Of a stretch of DNA of 64,000 nt, positions 53,072 through 63,800 are shown piece after piece. Origin of the DNA: Sphingomonas_I sp048595155 (GTDB taxonomy: Bacteria > Pseudomonadota > Alphaproteobacteria > Sphingomonadales > Sphingomonadaceae). The stretch is from the NCBI RefSeq assembly GCF_048595155.1, contig NZ_JBMDXN010000047.1:1-64000 (forward strand), given 5' to 3'. How positions within the stretch are numbered: the first letter of the stretch is position 1; the number at the start of each line of letters is the position of its first letter. Both the position numbers and the translations under genes were made by a program. The notes beneath the pieces were generated by a model. It worked only from the letters and a program-made list of their open reading frames with translations, ran no database searches and was not told the DNA's origin.

Positions 53072-53848
53072 ATGATGACCGATCCATCCGACGAAGACCT
53101 GCCCGACACCACCACGGACGAGAGCCCGGGCACGCCCCTTGCCAAGAGCGGGCGTACCGGCCGTCGCTTGCGCGGCGCCATCGCGCACAAATTGGGCGTG
53201 TCGATCCTCTCGGGCGAATTCGCGCCGGGCGACGTCTTGTCGGGGGAGATCGCCTTCGCCGAGGCGCTCAACGTATCGCGCAGCGCCTATCGCGAGGCGG
53301 TGCAGGTGCTGACCGCCAAGGGGCTGGTGGAAGCGCGCCCGAAGACGGGTACGCGTGTCTTGCCGCGCGATCGCTGGAATTTGCTGGACCCCGACGTGCT
53401 CGCCTGGGCCTTTTCGGGGGAGCCCGATCAGCAGCTGATCCGCAGCCTGTTCGAATTGCGCCTGATCATCGAGCCCGCCGCGGCGGGGCTAGCCGCCGCC
53501 AAGCGCGACCGCGACGAGTTACGCCAGATGAAGGATGCGCTGGCGCTGATGCGCCGCCATTCGCTTGCCACTGACCTCGGCCGTCAGGCGGACCGCCTGT
53601 TCCACGACACCATTCTGCGCGCGACGCGCAACGATGCGCTGGTGGTGCTCAGCGCGTCAATCGGATCGGCGGTCAGCTGGACGACCCAGTATAAGCAACG
53701 GTCGCGCGCGTTGCCGCGCGATCCGATTCCGGAACATGTGCAGGTTTATGAGGCGATCGCGGCCGGCGATCCGGACGCGGCCAATGCCGCGATGCGCGTG
53801 CTGGTCGAACTGGCGCTGCAGGATACGCGCTGGGCCATGGAAGGCTGA
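53072..53848 (+). CDS. GntR family regulator, FadR subfamily (FCD domain)
   Basis: 258 residues. An N-terminal winged helix-turn-helix (AIAHKLGVSILSGEFAPGDVLSGEIAFAEALNVSRSAYREAV) is followed by an all-helical FCD domain (LIRSLFELRLIIEPAAAGLAA...DRLFHDTILRATRN, ending with PEHVQVYEAIAAGD) that binds a small acid or sugar derivative with a metal ion. Such regulators usually repress their own neighbours and are released by a sugar acid or its derivative. It sits between the esterase and GH3 genes, with candidate sites upstream of the divergent promoter. Confidence 0.93.
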   Translation: MMTDPSDEDLPDTTTDESPGTPLAKSGRTGRRLRGAIAHKLGVSILSGEFAPGDVLSGEIAFAEALNVSRSAYREAVQVLTAKGLVEARPKTGTRVLPRDRWNLLDPDVLAWAFSGEPDQQLIRSLFELRLIIEPAAAGLAAAKRDRDELRQMKDALALMRRHSLATDLGRQADRLFHDTILRATRNDALVVLSASIGSAVSWTTQYKQRSRALPRDPIPEHVQVYEAIAAGDPDAANAAMRVLVELALQDTRWAMEG

Positions 53849-53903
53849 TCCCGCACCGGATCGTCATAACGATAATCGCAACCGACAGTCACGATGCAAG
53901 GGG

Positions 53904-56558
53904 ATGAAGATGGTCAGCGCGACACTGAAGGGCATGCTGCTGGCGGGCAGCATCCTGGCGGCATGCCCGTCTCTGGCGCAAGCGGACGTGCGTGCCGAGG
54001 CGGATCGCCTGGCGGCAGCGCTCGTCGCCAAGATGACGCCGGACGAAAAGATCGCGCAGCTGGTCAATGTCGCTCCGGCTATCCCGCGGCTCAACATCCC
54101 CGCCTACAATTGGTGGACGGAATCCTTGCATGGCGCGATCGGCCCCGTGCCGACCACCAATTTTCCCGAGCCGATCGGGCTGGCGGCGACGTTCGACGTT
54201 CCGCTGATGCACCAGGTTGCGGGTACGATCAGCACCGAAGTGCGCGCACTGCACACGCTGGGCAGGCAGACGGGCAAGCTCGGTAAGATCGGCACAGGGC
54301 TGGATACCTGGTCGCCCAACATCAACATCTTCCGCGATCCGCGCTGGGGCCGTGGCCAGGAAACCTACGGCGAGGATCCGTATCTGACCGCGCGGCTGGG
54401 CGTCGCGTTCGTCACCGGTGTGCAGGGGGCAAATCCCGATCTGCCGGACGTAATTGCTACGCCTAAGCATTTCGCCGTGCATAGCGGCCCGGAATCGACC
54501 CGCCATACCGCCGACATCCCGGTCACGCCTTATGATCTGGAGGATACCTATCTTCCCGCCTTTCGCGCGGCGATCGTCGACGCCAAAGCGGGATCGATCA
54601 TGTGCGCCTATAATCGCGTGCTAGGCCAGCCTGCCTGCGCGAGCGACATGCTGTTGAAGGATCATCTGCGCGGCGCCTGGGGCTTCACCGGCTATGTCGT
54701 GTCGGATTGCGACGCGGTCGTCGATATCTACGAACATCATAAATATGCGCCGGATGGCCCGTCGGGGGTGGCGGCCGCCTTGCATGCCGGCGTCGACAAT
54801 GAATGCAACAACGCTACGCTGGGCGGCGCGACCAACCTGGGCGAGCGCTACAAGACCGCGCTCGCGCGCAAGCTGATCGGGGAGCCGGATATGGATCGCG
54901 CGCTGGTGCGGCTGTTCTCCGCCCGCTTCCGTGCCGGCGATCTGCCAGGCTTACGCGCGCGCCAGCTATCGGCCGTTCCGGTCAGCGCAATCGGCACGGC
55001 CGAAGCGCAGGCGCGAACGCTACAGGCTGCATCGGAAAGCCTGGTGCTGCTCAAGAACGATGGCACGCTGCCGCTGAAGCCCACCAGCAAGATCGCCGTG
55101 ATCGGCCCCTTGGCGGATGCCACGCGCGTGTTGCGCGGCAATTATTCCTCCGCGCAGACCGGCCCGCGTTTCTCGATCATCGATGGCCTGCGTGCCGCTA
55201 TGCCAGCTGCCAAGATCACGCTGGTGCCGTTCACCGCCTCGATCACGGATGGCGATCCTATACCGGACGGCGCCTTCGTCGATCCGGACGGCAAACCGGG
55301 CCTGCGTGCTGATTATTATAATGCGCCGCCGCTGGCGCCCGGCGCCGATCCCAAGACGTCCGCAGTCTATGATGCCAAGCCCGCGGTGACGCGGAGCGAG
55401 AATAATCTCGGCTCGCGCGCCAGCGAACTCAAACAGGTGTCGGAACGCTACAAGGTGGTGTGGACCGGCTTTCTTGTCGCGCCCGAAACCGGAACCTATC
55501 GACTGGCCGTCACCGGCGCGATCGGAGACTTGCGCGTCGATGGCAAGCCGGCGCTGACGGCCCAACGCTATTCGCAATGGGCGGAGCCGCTGAAGCTGGT
55601 CGAGGTCTCGCTGCGCAAGGGCGACCGCTATCCGATCCGCTTCCAGTCGGAGGCCGGCGCGACCTCTGCCGCCAGCACATTGTTCTGGAAGCGCATCTCC
55701 ACCAATCTCGACGCGGATCTGGCGGCGGGCACCGCCGATGCCGATGCGATCATCGCCGTGGTCGGCCTGACGTCGGATTTGGAAGGGGAGGAGATGCCCA
55801 TCCATGTCGAAGGCTTTTCTGGTGGCGACAAGACGTCACTGGATTTGCCGGCCGATCAGCGTGCTTTGCTCGAAAAGGCACGCGCGCTTGGCAAGCCGCT
55901 CGTGGTGGTGGCGATGAACGGTAGCGCGATCAACCTGGCCTGGGCCAAGGCGAACGCCGCCGCGATATTGGAGGCTTGGTATCCGGGCCAAGCAGGCGGC
56001 CTCGCCGTGGGCAATGTGCTGGCCGGAAAAACCAATCCCTCGGGGCGCCTGCCGCTGACCTTTTATGAGACGTTGGCCGATCTGCCGCCGTTCGATGATT
56101 ACGGTATGAAGGGGCGCACCTATCGATATTATCAGGGGCGGCCGGTTTATCCGTTCGGCTACGGTCTGAGCTACACCAGCTTCGCCTATGCGCCGCTGAA
56201 GGTGCAGCCGATTGCGGGCGATGCCGCGCAGGGCGTGCGCGTGACCACGACGATCACCAACACCGGCAAGCGCGCGGGCGACGAGGTCGCGCAGCTATAC
56301 TTGAACTTCCCCGATGCCCCGCGCGCACCGCGCGTCGCCTTGCGCGGCTTTCAGCGGGTCTCGCTGCAGCCGGGGGAGAAACGTACCGTCACGTTCGACC
56401 TGTCTCCGCGCGATCTCAGCAGCGTGGCGCAGGACGGCACACGCCGCGTCGTGCCGGGCGGCTATCGCGTCAGCGTGGGATCCGGCCAGCCGGATACGGG
56501 CGTCCCGAGCCAGTCGGCCCGCTTCACCGCGGCGAAGACGGTCGAATTGCCGAAATAG
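53904..56558 (+). CDS. GH3 beta-glycosidase with PA14 insertion (beta-xylosidase/beta-glucosidase type)
   Basis: 884 residues with a signal peptide (MVSATLKGMLLAGSILAAC). The GH3 barrel opens LAAALVAKMTPDEKIAQL, has YNWWTESLHG, typical of xylosidase-type members, and the nucleophile aspartate in YVVSDCDAV near residue 270. A second alpha/beta domain is interrupted by a PA14-like module (about residues 465-600: LRADYYN...LRVDGKPAL). It ends with a fibronectin-like domain (GDEVAQLYLNFPDAP). The final sugar removed is probably xylose or glucose. It starts 55 bases after the GntR gene; a converging GH95 gene follows. Confidence 0.92.
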   Translation: MKMVSATLKGMLLAGSILAACPSLAQADVRAEADRLAAALVAKMTPDEKIAQLVNVAPAIPRLNIPAYNWWTESLHGAIGPVPTTNFPEPIGLAATFDVPLMHQVAGTISTEVRALHTLGRQTGKLGKIGTGLDTWSPNINIFRDPRWGRGQETYGEDPYLTARLGVAFVTGVQGANPDLPDVIATPKHFAVHSGPESTRHTADIPVTPYDLEDTYLPAFRAAIVDAKAGSIMCAYNRVLGQPACASDMLLKDHLRGAWGFTGYVVSDCDAVVDIYEHHKYAPDGPSGVAAALHAGVDNECNNATLGGATNLGERYKTALARKLIGEPDMDRALVRLFSARFRAGDLPGLRARQLSAVPVSAIGTAEAQARTLQAASESLVLLKNDGTLPLKPTSKIAVIGPLADATRVLRGNYSSAQTGPRFSIIDGLRAAMPAAKITLVPFTASITDGDPIPDGAFVDPDGKPGLRADYYNAPPLAPGADPKTSAVYDAKPAVTRSENNLGSRASELKQVSERYKVVWTGFLVAPETGTYRLAVTGAIGDLRVDGKPALTAQRYSQWAEPLKLVEVSLRKGDRYPIRFQSEAGATSAASTLFWKRISTNLDADLAAGTADADAIIAVVGLTSDLEGEEMPIHVEGFSGGDKTSLDLPADQRALLEKARALGKPLVVVAMNGSAINLAWAKANAAAILEAWYPGQAGGLAVGNVLAGKTNPSGRLPLTFYETLADLPPFDDYGMKGRTYRYYQGRPVYPFGYGLSYTSFAYAPLKVQPIAGDAAQGVRVTTTITNTGKRAGDEVAQLYLNFPDAPRAPRVALRGFQRVSLQPGEKRTVTFDLSPRDLSSVAQDGTRRVVPGGYRVSVGSGQPDTGVPSQSARFTAAKTVELPK

Positions 56559-56585
56559 AGGCCCCTGCCCACACCGCCATTACAC

Positions 56586-56672
56586 CGTCATGCTGAACTT
56601 GTTTCAGCATCCATCTCACCGCAAGGTCCGCGCTGGTGGAGAGATGGACCCTGAAACAAGTTCAGGGTGACG
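56586..56672. repeat. Inverted repeat between GH3 and GH95
   Basis: CTGAACTTGTTTCAG near 56593 and CTGAAACAAGTTCAG near 56651 are inverted copies within longer arms (CGTCA.. and ..TGACG). It is a sphingomonad-type dispersed palindrome and lies between converging genes, where it could end both transcripts. Confidence 0.85.
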
Positions 56673-56694
56673 GGTGTGCCGAGAAGGCAGCGGT

Positions 56695-59043
56695 TCAGCT
56701 GGCGCGGAAATCCTTGGTGGACAAGCGGGTCGGATGTCCGGCCCGCAGCCGGACCTTGATGCGCCTGTCGGCCAGCCGGACGATGCGTTCGCCGGCCACT
56801 GCCGAGGTCAGCGTCACAGCCGCCAATGTGCCGTCGCGCCAGGCAAGATCGACCTGGCAGGTGCCGCGCGCCTGCAGGCCCGTCACCGAACCCGTCGGCC
56901 AGGCGGACGGCAGCGCAGGCAGCAGCAAGATCTCGTCGCCGCGGCTCTGCATCAGCATCTCGGCGATAGCGCGCGTGCCACCGAAATTGCCGTCGATCTG
57001 GAAGGGTGGATGCGCGTCGAACATGTTGGGGTAGGTGCGCTCCGGCCCAAGCAGGAAGCGCAGGATGCGATGGGCATGTTCGCCGTCGCGCAAACGCGCC
57101 CACAGATTGGCGCGCCACGCCGTCGCCCAGCCGGTCGATTCGTCCCCGCGTATCTCCAGCGAACGCTGCGCCGCACGCGCCAGCGCGGGCGTGTCGTCCA
57201 GGTTGATCTGATCGCTTGGGAACAGCGCGAACAGGTGGGATACATGGCGGTGGTGCGGATCGGGCGCTTCGGCATCCCAATCCTCCTGCCATTCCTGCAA
57301 TTGGCCCTGCTTGCCGATCTTGTCCGGCGCCAGCCGCGCGCGCGTCGCCTGAAGTTGTCCTGCAAATTCGGCATCGACGCCCAGGATTGCCGCGGCCTGC
57401 ATCGTCACCGCGAACAGATCGCGCAGGATCTGCTGGTCCATCGCCGGCCCGGCGCAGATCGAGGCGCCATGCGGATGGATGTTTTCCGGCGAGAGCGACG
57501 GGCTCGTGATCAGCAGGCCCGACTTCGGATCGGTCTGCAAGACATCGAGGAAGAACAAGGCCGCGCCTTGCAGATAGGGGTAGATGGACCGCAGATAGGC
57601 GGCGTCGCGCCCATAATCATAGCGTTCCCACAGATGGAGGCACAGCCAGGCGCCCCCCATCGGCCATAGCCCATATTGCGCGCCGTCGATCGGCGCGGTC
57701 GCACGCCACAAATCGGTATTGTGATGGGCCACCCATCCGCGCGCGCCATACATTTCCCGCGCCGTCCGGGCGCCGGAAATGGCCAGGTCGCGCACCAGCG
57801 CGATCAGCGGCGGCAGGCATTCCGCCAGGCCGGTCGGCTCGGCGGGCCAATAATTCATCTCGGTATTGATGTTGATCGTATATTTCGATCCCCAGGGCGG
57901 CTTGATCGACTCGTTCCACAGGCCCTGCAGATTGGCGGGCTGGCCGCCGGCGCGCGAACTGCCGATCAGCAGATAGCGGCCATAATCGAAATAGAGTGCC
58001 GCCAGCGCGGGATCGTTGGCGCCTTCGCTCGTGCGGATGCGGATGTCGGTCGGCTGATCCGCTGCCGGCGTATGGCCCAGGTCCAGGCGCACGCGCCGGA
58101 ACAGGCGGCGATGTTCTGCGGTCGCGGCCGCCGCGATGATGCGGAAACCCTTGGCCGCCGCCGCGTCGATCTGCCCTCTCACGATAGGGTCCGGATCGAT
58201 GCTGGTATCGTCGAACCAGCGATAGCTTGTCGCCATCGCGATCAGGATCGTCACGGCGTTCACGCCACGCGCGCGCAGCCGGTCGCCGTCGGCAGTGATC
58301 GTTCCGCCCTCGGCCATCGCACGAGCCTGCGCCGCAAAGCGCAGCACACCGGGCACGCCATGCTCGGTCGGGCCCACACCGGTCATCATCAGGCGATCGC
58401 CGGTGGCCTGGGTGGTCGCGCGCTGGAGCGAGGTCAGCCGAAGATCGACGTCCAGCGCGCGCGGGCGATCGGCGCTGATGCGGATCGCGATGACCTGATC
58501 GATCGGGGACGCCAGCACCTCACGGCGATAGGTAATGCCCCCGCTGCTGAACTGCGTACTGGCGACGGCCGCATCCAGATCGAGCGCGCGCTGATAGGAT
58601 TGCACCTGCGCCGGATCGACACGCGGCAAATCGATCAGCAGATCGCCGATCGGCTGGTAGGACATCTGGCTGAGCGGCTTTGCCATCACCTTGGCATTGG
58701 CCAGCGCTTCGGCCTCGGCAAACCGGCCTGCGGCGATCAGGCGGCGCACCTCGGGCAGGGCGGCACGCGCGTCCGGATTGACTGGATTATAGGGGCTACC
58801 GCCCCAGAAGCTGCTTTCGTTCAGCTGCAGCCGCTCTTGCTGACTGCCGCCAAATACCATCGCGCCGATCCGGCCATTGCCGACCGGCAGCGCCTCAACC
58901 CACGCTTTGGCGGGCTGGCGATACCATAAACGTTGTGGGTTGTCGGCGGCGGCCCGCCCAATCGCAGGCGTGGAACAGGCCAGCCCCGCTGCGGCGACGG
59001 ACCCTTCCAAAAGGGTCCGTCGGGTGACGCGGGGCTGGGCCAT
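56695..59043 (-). CDS. GH95 alpha-L-fucosidase / alpha-L-galactosidase
   Basis: 782 residues. A Tat-like signal (RRTLLEGSVAAAGLAC) leads the protein. The GH95 markers are WVEALPVGNGRIGAMVFGG, LNESSFWGG, the catalytic asparagine pair in NINTEMNYWPAEP, the acid glutamate region SPSLSPEN and the aspartate region QIDGNFGGTRAIAEMLMQS. Family members cleave alpha-1,2-L-fucose from xyloglucan and milk oligosaccharides; some act on alpha-L-galactose in complex xylan. It starts 11 bases after GH51 and is likely cotranscribed with it. Confidence 0.94.
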   Translation of the reverse strand: MAQPRVTRRTLLEGSVAAAGLACSTPAIGRAAADNPQRLWYRQPAKAWVEALPVGNGRIGAMVFGGSQQERLQLNESSFWGGSPYNPVNPDARAALPEVRRLIAAGRFAEAEALANAKVMAKPLSQMSYQPIGDLLIDLPRVDPAQVQSYQRALDLDAAVASTQFSSGGITYRREVLASPIDQVIAIRISADRPRALDVDLRLTSLQRATTQATGDRLMMTGVGPTEHGVPGVLRFAAQARAMAEGGTITADGDRLRARGVNAVTILIAMATSYRWFDDTSIDPDPIVRGQIDAAAAKGFRIIAAAATAEHRRLFRRVRLDLGHTPAADQPTDIRIRTSEGANDPALAALYFDYGRYLLIGSSRAGGQPANLQGLWNESIKPPWGSKYTININTEMNYWPAEPTGLAECLPPLIALVRDLAISGARTAREMYGARGWVAHHNTDLWRATAPIDGAQYGLWPMGGAWLCLHLWERYDYGRDAAYLRSIYPYLQGAALFFLDVLQTDPKSGLLITSPSLSPENIHPHGASICAGPAMDQQILRDLFAVTMQAAAILGVDAEFAGQLQATRARLAPDKIGKQGQLQEWQEDWDAEAPDPHHRHVSHLFALFPSDQINLDDTPALARAAQRSLEIRGDESTGWATAWRANLWARLRDGEHAHRILRFLLGPERTYPNMFDAHPPFQIDGNFGGTRAIAEMLMQSRGDEILLLPALPSAWPTGSVTGLQARGTCQVDLAWRDGTLAAVTLTSAVAGERIVRLADRRIKVRLRAGHPTRLSTKDFRAS

Positions 59044-59054
59044 TCGCCTGATCC

Positions 59055-60617
59055 TTAACGCAGATCCAGCACAACCACCGATTTCGGCGGCAGCGATACG
59101 CTCAACGTGCCGCCATTGACCTGTGCCCCGGTGAAAGGCTGCGGCACCACCGTGTTGGGCTGATCGAAGCTGTTATGCGCATCCATCGTCGCACCCGTCA
59201 GGATGCGGCCGGCGACGCTGCTCGCCTGCACCCCGGTCAGCGTCATGCTGACGGGCATGGCGCGGTTCGGATCGGCATTGACCAGACCGATATGAACCTG
59301 GCCCGCCGTATCGCGCACCGCCGACACGCTCACCGCCGGCGCGACATATTGATCCTTATTATACCAGGGCGACGACAGGTCCGTCGGCAGCACGGTCGCG
59401 TCCTGCCATGGCTTGTACATGTCGTAGACCCAGTAAGTCGGCGTCTTCACCATGCGCGGCCCGTCGGTCAGCAGCATCGCCTGCAGCACGTTCACCATCT
59501 GCGCGATGGCGGTGAGCTTCACCCGATCGGCATGATGCGCGAAGATGTTGAGGTTGAGCCCGGCGACGACCGCGTCGCGGATGCTGTTCTGCTGAACCAG
59601 GAAGCCGGGGTTGCTGCCCGGCGCGGGCGCGAACCAGGTGCCCCATTCGTCGACCGCCAGCCACTTGGTCTTGGCCGGATCATATTTGTCCATCACCGCC
59701 GAATGTTTGGTGATGAGCTCTTCCATCTTGATCGTGCGGGCGATGGTTTCAGCCCACTCGACCTCGCTGAAACCCAGCGCCTGCTTCTTGGCGTTGAAGC
59801 CGCCGGGGATGGTGTAATAATGGAGCGAATAGCCATCGATATATTTGCCGGCGACGCGCATCATCGTGTCGGTCCAGGCGACGTCATCTTCCAGCCCGCC
59901 GCTGGCGATCTTGATCATCTTGCCGTTGCCGGATTTGGCGAACTGGGCGTAGCGGTTGGTGACGTCGGCCGCATAATCAGCGCGCATATTGCCGCCGCAG
60001 CCCCACAGCTCATTGCCGATGCCGAGATATTCGACCTTCCACGGCGCCGCATGGCCATTGGCCGCGCGCTCCTTGGCGAGCGTCGATCCGTTGGGCGAGG
60101 TCATATATTCGACCCACTGCGCGCCCTCGCTCGGCGGTGCGCTGCCGACGTTGAGCGAGACATAGGTTTCCGCGCCCAGCTTCTCGACGAAGCCCATGAA
60201 TTCATGTGTGCCGAACGCATTGTCTTCGTTCACGCCACCCCAGTTCGTGTTGATCTTGACGGGGCGCTTGTTGCGCGGCCCGATGCCGTCGCGCCAATGA
60301 TATTCGTCGCCGAAACAGCCGCCGGGCCAACGCACCAGCGGCACCTTGATGTCGCGCAACGCTTGTAGCACGTCCTTGCGATAGCCGTGATCGTTGGGGA
60401 TGGACGATTTCTCGCCGACCCAAATGCCCTCATAGATGCCGTGGCCGAGATGCTCGGCGAATTGGCCGAACACCTGGCGGTACAGGCGCGGGCCGGGCGT
60501 ATCGCCGCGCACGGTGACGGTGGCCTGCGGCGTTTCGCCTTGCGCCAGTGCGGGCGTGACCGGCGCAGCCAACAGACCGAGCACAACCAGAGCCGATGAC
60601 ATGAACCCGCGCCGCAT
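59055..60617 (-). CDS. GH51 alpha-N-arabinofuranosidase
   Basis: 520 residues with a signal peptide (SSALVVLGLLAAPVTPALA). GH51 marks are VRWPGGCFGDEYHW, the acid/base glutamate in YLGIGNELWGCGG and the nucleophile glutamate region AVDEWGTWFAP, with a C-terminal beta-sandwich (PPKSVVVLDLR). It removes arabinofuranose side groups from arabinoxylan or arabinan. It follows the receptor gene on the same strand and precedes GH95; a GTCGGA-type motif lies 34 bases upstream. Confidence 0.94.
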   Translation of the reverse strand: MRRGFMSSALVVLGLLAAPVTPALAQGETPQATVTVRGDTPGPRLYRQVFGQFAEHLGHGIYEGIWVGEKSSIPNDHGYRKDVLQALRDIKVPLVRWPGGCFGDEYHWRDGIGPRNKRPVKINTNWGGVNEDNAFGTHEFMGFVEKLGAETYVSLNVGSAPPSEGAQWVEYMTSPNGSTLAKERAANGHAAPWKVEYLGIGNELWGCGGNMRADYAADVTNRYAQFAKSGNGKMIKIASGGLEDDVAWTDTMMRVAGKYIDGYSLHYYTIPGGFNAKKQALGFSEVEWAETIARTIKMEELITKHSAVMDKYDPAKTKWLAVDEWGTWFAPAPGSNPGFLVQQNSIRDAVVAGLNLNIFAHHADRVKLTAIAQMVNVLQAMLLTDGPRMVKTPTYWVYDMYKPWQDATVLPTDLSSPWYNKDQYVAPAVSVSAVRDTAGQVHIGLVNADPNRAMPVSMTLTGVQASSVAGRILTGATMDAHNSFDQPNTVVPQPFTGAQVNGGTLSVSLPPKSVVVLDLR

Positions 60618-60650
60618 CCTGATCCCCTTTAGCGATTTTCGTCTGGATTA

Positions 60651-60666
60651 TTATGTCGGAGTATAA
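60651..60666 (-). promoter_or_regulatory. GTCGGA motif before GH51
   Basis: TTATGTCGGAGTATAA is partly palindromic (TTAT..ATAA ends) and shares ATGTCGGA with the esterase promoter sites. It lies 34 bases before the GH51 start. Candidate binding site of the locus GntR regulator. Confidence 0.45.
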
Positions 60667-60780
60667 GTGGGCCCGGGTGCGGTCAACACTTGGCCGGGCT
60701 GTTTTCGCCAATTTGGCTTTTACAACAGCAATGTGGCCGATGCCGTGCCTGCCGCGATGCGCCGGGCATGGCCGGAAGGT

Positions 60781-60804
60781 GGGGCGCCAGCGAACCGGCG
60801 CCCC
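60781..60804 (-). terminator. GC-rich hairpin after the TonB-dependent receptor
   Basis: GGGGCGCC, eight bases, GGCGCCCC is a perfect 8-bp stem, 12 bases after the receptor stop at 60816. No T run follows, so it may only partly stop transcription into the GH51 gene. Confidence 0.5.
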
Positions 60805-60815
60805 GAAGGTGACGT

Positions 60816-63800
60816 CTAGAATTTCAGATGCGCGCCCACGGTGAAGCGCCGGCCATAGGAATAGACGTCCAGCAGCTGGTTCTTGAAGCGACCGTGCGTG
60901 CTGTAAGTCGAATTGTTGATGTTCAGCGCCTCCGCGAACACGCTGATGTGCGGATTGATGTCGTAGCTGGTGCTGAGATCGACCTGTACTTGCGAATTCA
61001 CGAAAGTCGGCTCGGCACCGAATGCGCTGGTATTCTGGTTCTGCCCGAACCGAAGCAGATATTCGTCGCGCCAGTTGACGGCCGCCCGGAACTGGAAGCC
61101 GTTCTTGTCATAGAAGCCCACGAAGTTGGCCGAATTGGCCAAGCCCGTGACCGCGAAGCCGCTGGTCGAGATGTCGTTGCGATCATACGGCTTGTTGGTA
61201 TCAACGAAAGTCGCGTTGGCGTTGAAGCCGAAGCCGCTGTCACCGAACACATGCTGCCACGCCAGTTCGACGCCGCGGACCGTGGCCGAGGGGCCGTTGA
61301 CCCGCGCCGAAACGCTGAACACGGCGGCCTGGCCCGTGCTGGGATCGACAACGCCGTTGATCGTCTGGCGCGTCACACCCGCGACGATGAAGTTCGACAC
61401 GTTCTTGATGAACCCATCGACCGCGAAATAGGAGTTGCGCTTGTAATACCATTCGGCCGCAAGATCGTAATTGTCCGAAAGGTAAGGCTGCAGCAGCGGA
61501 TTTCCGCCGCTTGCCGTCAGCGCGCCGACACGTTGGCCGCTGCCGACATCCAGCACCGGATTGAGCGTATTGAGCGCCGGCCGGGTCAGGGTGCGCGAGG
61601 CATCGAAGCGGAGGGTCAGTTTGTCCGTCGCTTCCAGCTTCAGGTCCACGCTCGGCAGCAGATAATGATAGTTGGACTTGGTCGTGATCGATTGGGTGGG
61701 CGTATAGGTCGCCACCGTCAGCAAGGTCGGGTCGCCCGAATTCTGGATGATCGTCAGCGGCAGGCGCCCGAAACCGCTGGACGAAAGGTTGGTGCTTTCA
61801 CGCCGCAGGCCGGCATTGAAGTGGAACGGCATGCCGGCGATTTCGGCGGTATAATTGACGCGCAGGAATGCGGCCCAGGTCTTTTCATGGATCGTCTGGA
61901 TGCCGCCGATATTGGTGGCCAGATCGAAGTTCCCGGTGAAGTTGGTGCCCACGGTGGGCGCATCATAATTGAAGCCTGGGATATTCTGCTGCTGTGGATT
62001 GCCGAGGCCGGACAGATAGGCCTGGTAAGCCCGCGGATCATATTTCAGCAGCGCCGGCGGCAGGTTCCCGGAGAAGCCGGGAATGAAATTGTTCAGCCCG
62101 ATCGTTCCCTGGAACAGGCTGGCCGGCAGCATGACGCCGGTGGTGCGGCCGGAGGCCGGGCCGTATCCCGAATAAGCCTGCCAGTAATTGTTGGCGAACG
62201 TATCGCTGCCTTCCAGATGATATTTGTCATCCAGGTAGGAGCCGCCGACCCGAACACTGAGATTATCCTGATCCCAGGTCGCCTGCAGCTTCGCCTGTTT
62301 CACCCGATCGGAATTCTGCTGCAGCTGCCGCACCGTGACGTGCGATCCGATCAGCGATTGATCCAGCCAGCGGCTCTGATCGCCCTGCGGCCCATAGGTG
62401 GTGAGCTCGGGGAAAGACTTGTCGCTGTTGCCCGTAATCTTGATGCCCAGCGGGGTGCCGATGGCGCCGCCATAGCCGACGTCGGCATTGTCGCTGGATA
62501 CGCCCAGGCCGGGATTCTGTTCGCTCTTCGCATAGCTTGCATCGGCTTCCAGATGCAGATGCTCGGTCGCATCCCATTTCAGATTGCCGCCGACCTGGTT
62601 GGTACGCAGGATCTGTGTGTTGCGCGTCGCGTTGAAATCGGTCGGTGAGCCGTTCTGGACGAAATTGACCACCGTGCCATTATCGTCGAGCTGCACGTTG
62701 CGCAGATCACCGCCGTTGAACCAGATGCCGAACGACGAGATATTGGTGCGCAGCTTCTGGCGCGAATAATTGTCGTCGATGGTCAGCAGCAGATTTTCCG
62801 AAGGATGCCATTGCAGGGCGATCCGTCCGTCGATCCGCTCGTCATTCACATAGCTTTGCTCGGCGCCATATTGCTGCTCGAACCAGCTCAGCTGATTCTT
62901 GGGCCCGGCAAGGTCGGCCGCCGTGCAGGTCGGCGTCAATTGGCAGGGTGCCAGATAGCCGCCCACCCAGCCTGACACATAAACCCGGTTCGTCTTGGTC
63001 TTGTGATTGGTATAAATGCCGTCGACCAGAATACCCAGCGTATCGTCGGCAAAGGTATCGCTGAACAGCAGCCCGCCCGCGCCGGCCGGCTTGTCGGAGC
63101 GGGTCTGGTAGGAGCCCGATCCGCTCGCCGCGATGCGCAGCCCGGGATGATCGAACGGCTTGGGGAATTGCACGTTGACGGTTGCGCCGATCGAGTTGCT
63201 CGACAGCGAGACGTCCGGGGTCTTGAGCACGTTCAGCTGTCCGACAAAGTCGGATCCGACCGTGCTGAAATCGACCGAGCGGCCGCCGCTGGCGGTCGAA
63301 ATACGCCGACCGTCGTACAGCGTTTCGTTGAAATCGCCGCTAAAGCCGCGGACGGTGATGCCTGTCGGCTCGCCGCGCGGACCGTCGCGCTGGATCGACA
63401 CGCCCGGCAGGCGCTGGAGCGAGGCGGCGAGGTTGGAATCGGGGAATTTGCCGATGTCCTCGGCGGAAATGGCATCGACCACGCCCGCGGACGAGCGTTT
63501 GATATCCAGGTTGCGCTGCAAGGAGCCGCGCAGGCCGGTCACGACGATCTCTTCCTCGGTCGAGGCCGTGGCGCCCGGCGTGTTGGTCTGCGCGCGGTCG
63601 GGCGCGGTCGCCGCGTCCTGCGGCTGGCCCGCTTGTTGCGCGGTGAGATTGCTGGAACTGGGCGTCGCGGGCTGTACCGCCGTGCCGTTCTGCGTGCTGG
63701 GATTGTTGGTCGTGTCGGTCTGTGCGGAAACCGGTGCGGCGATCACCAGCGCGATCATGCTGGATGCGCCGGCCAGCATGGCCTTGCGCAAGCATGACGG

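Noticed and set aside
60828..62648. Open frame of 606 codons on the plus strand
   Set aside because: Antisense to the TonB-dependent receptor, whose motifs and signal peptide are clear.
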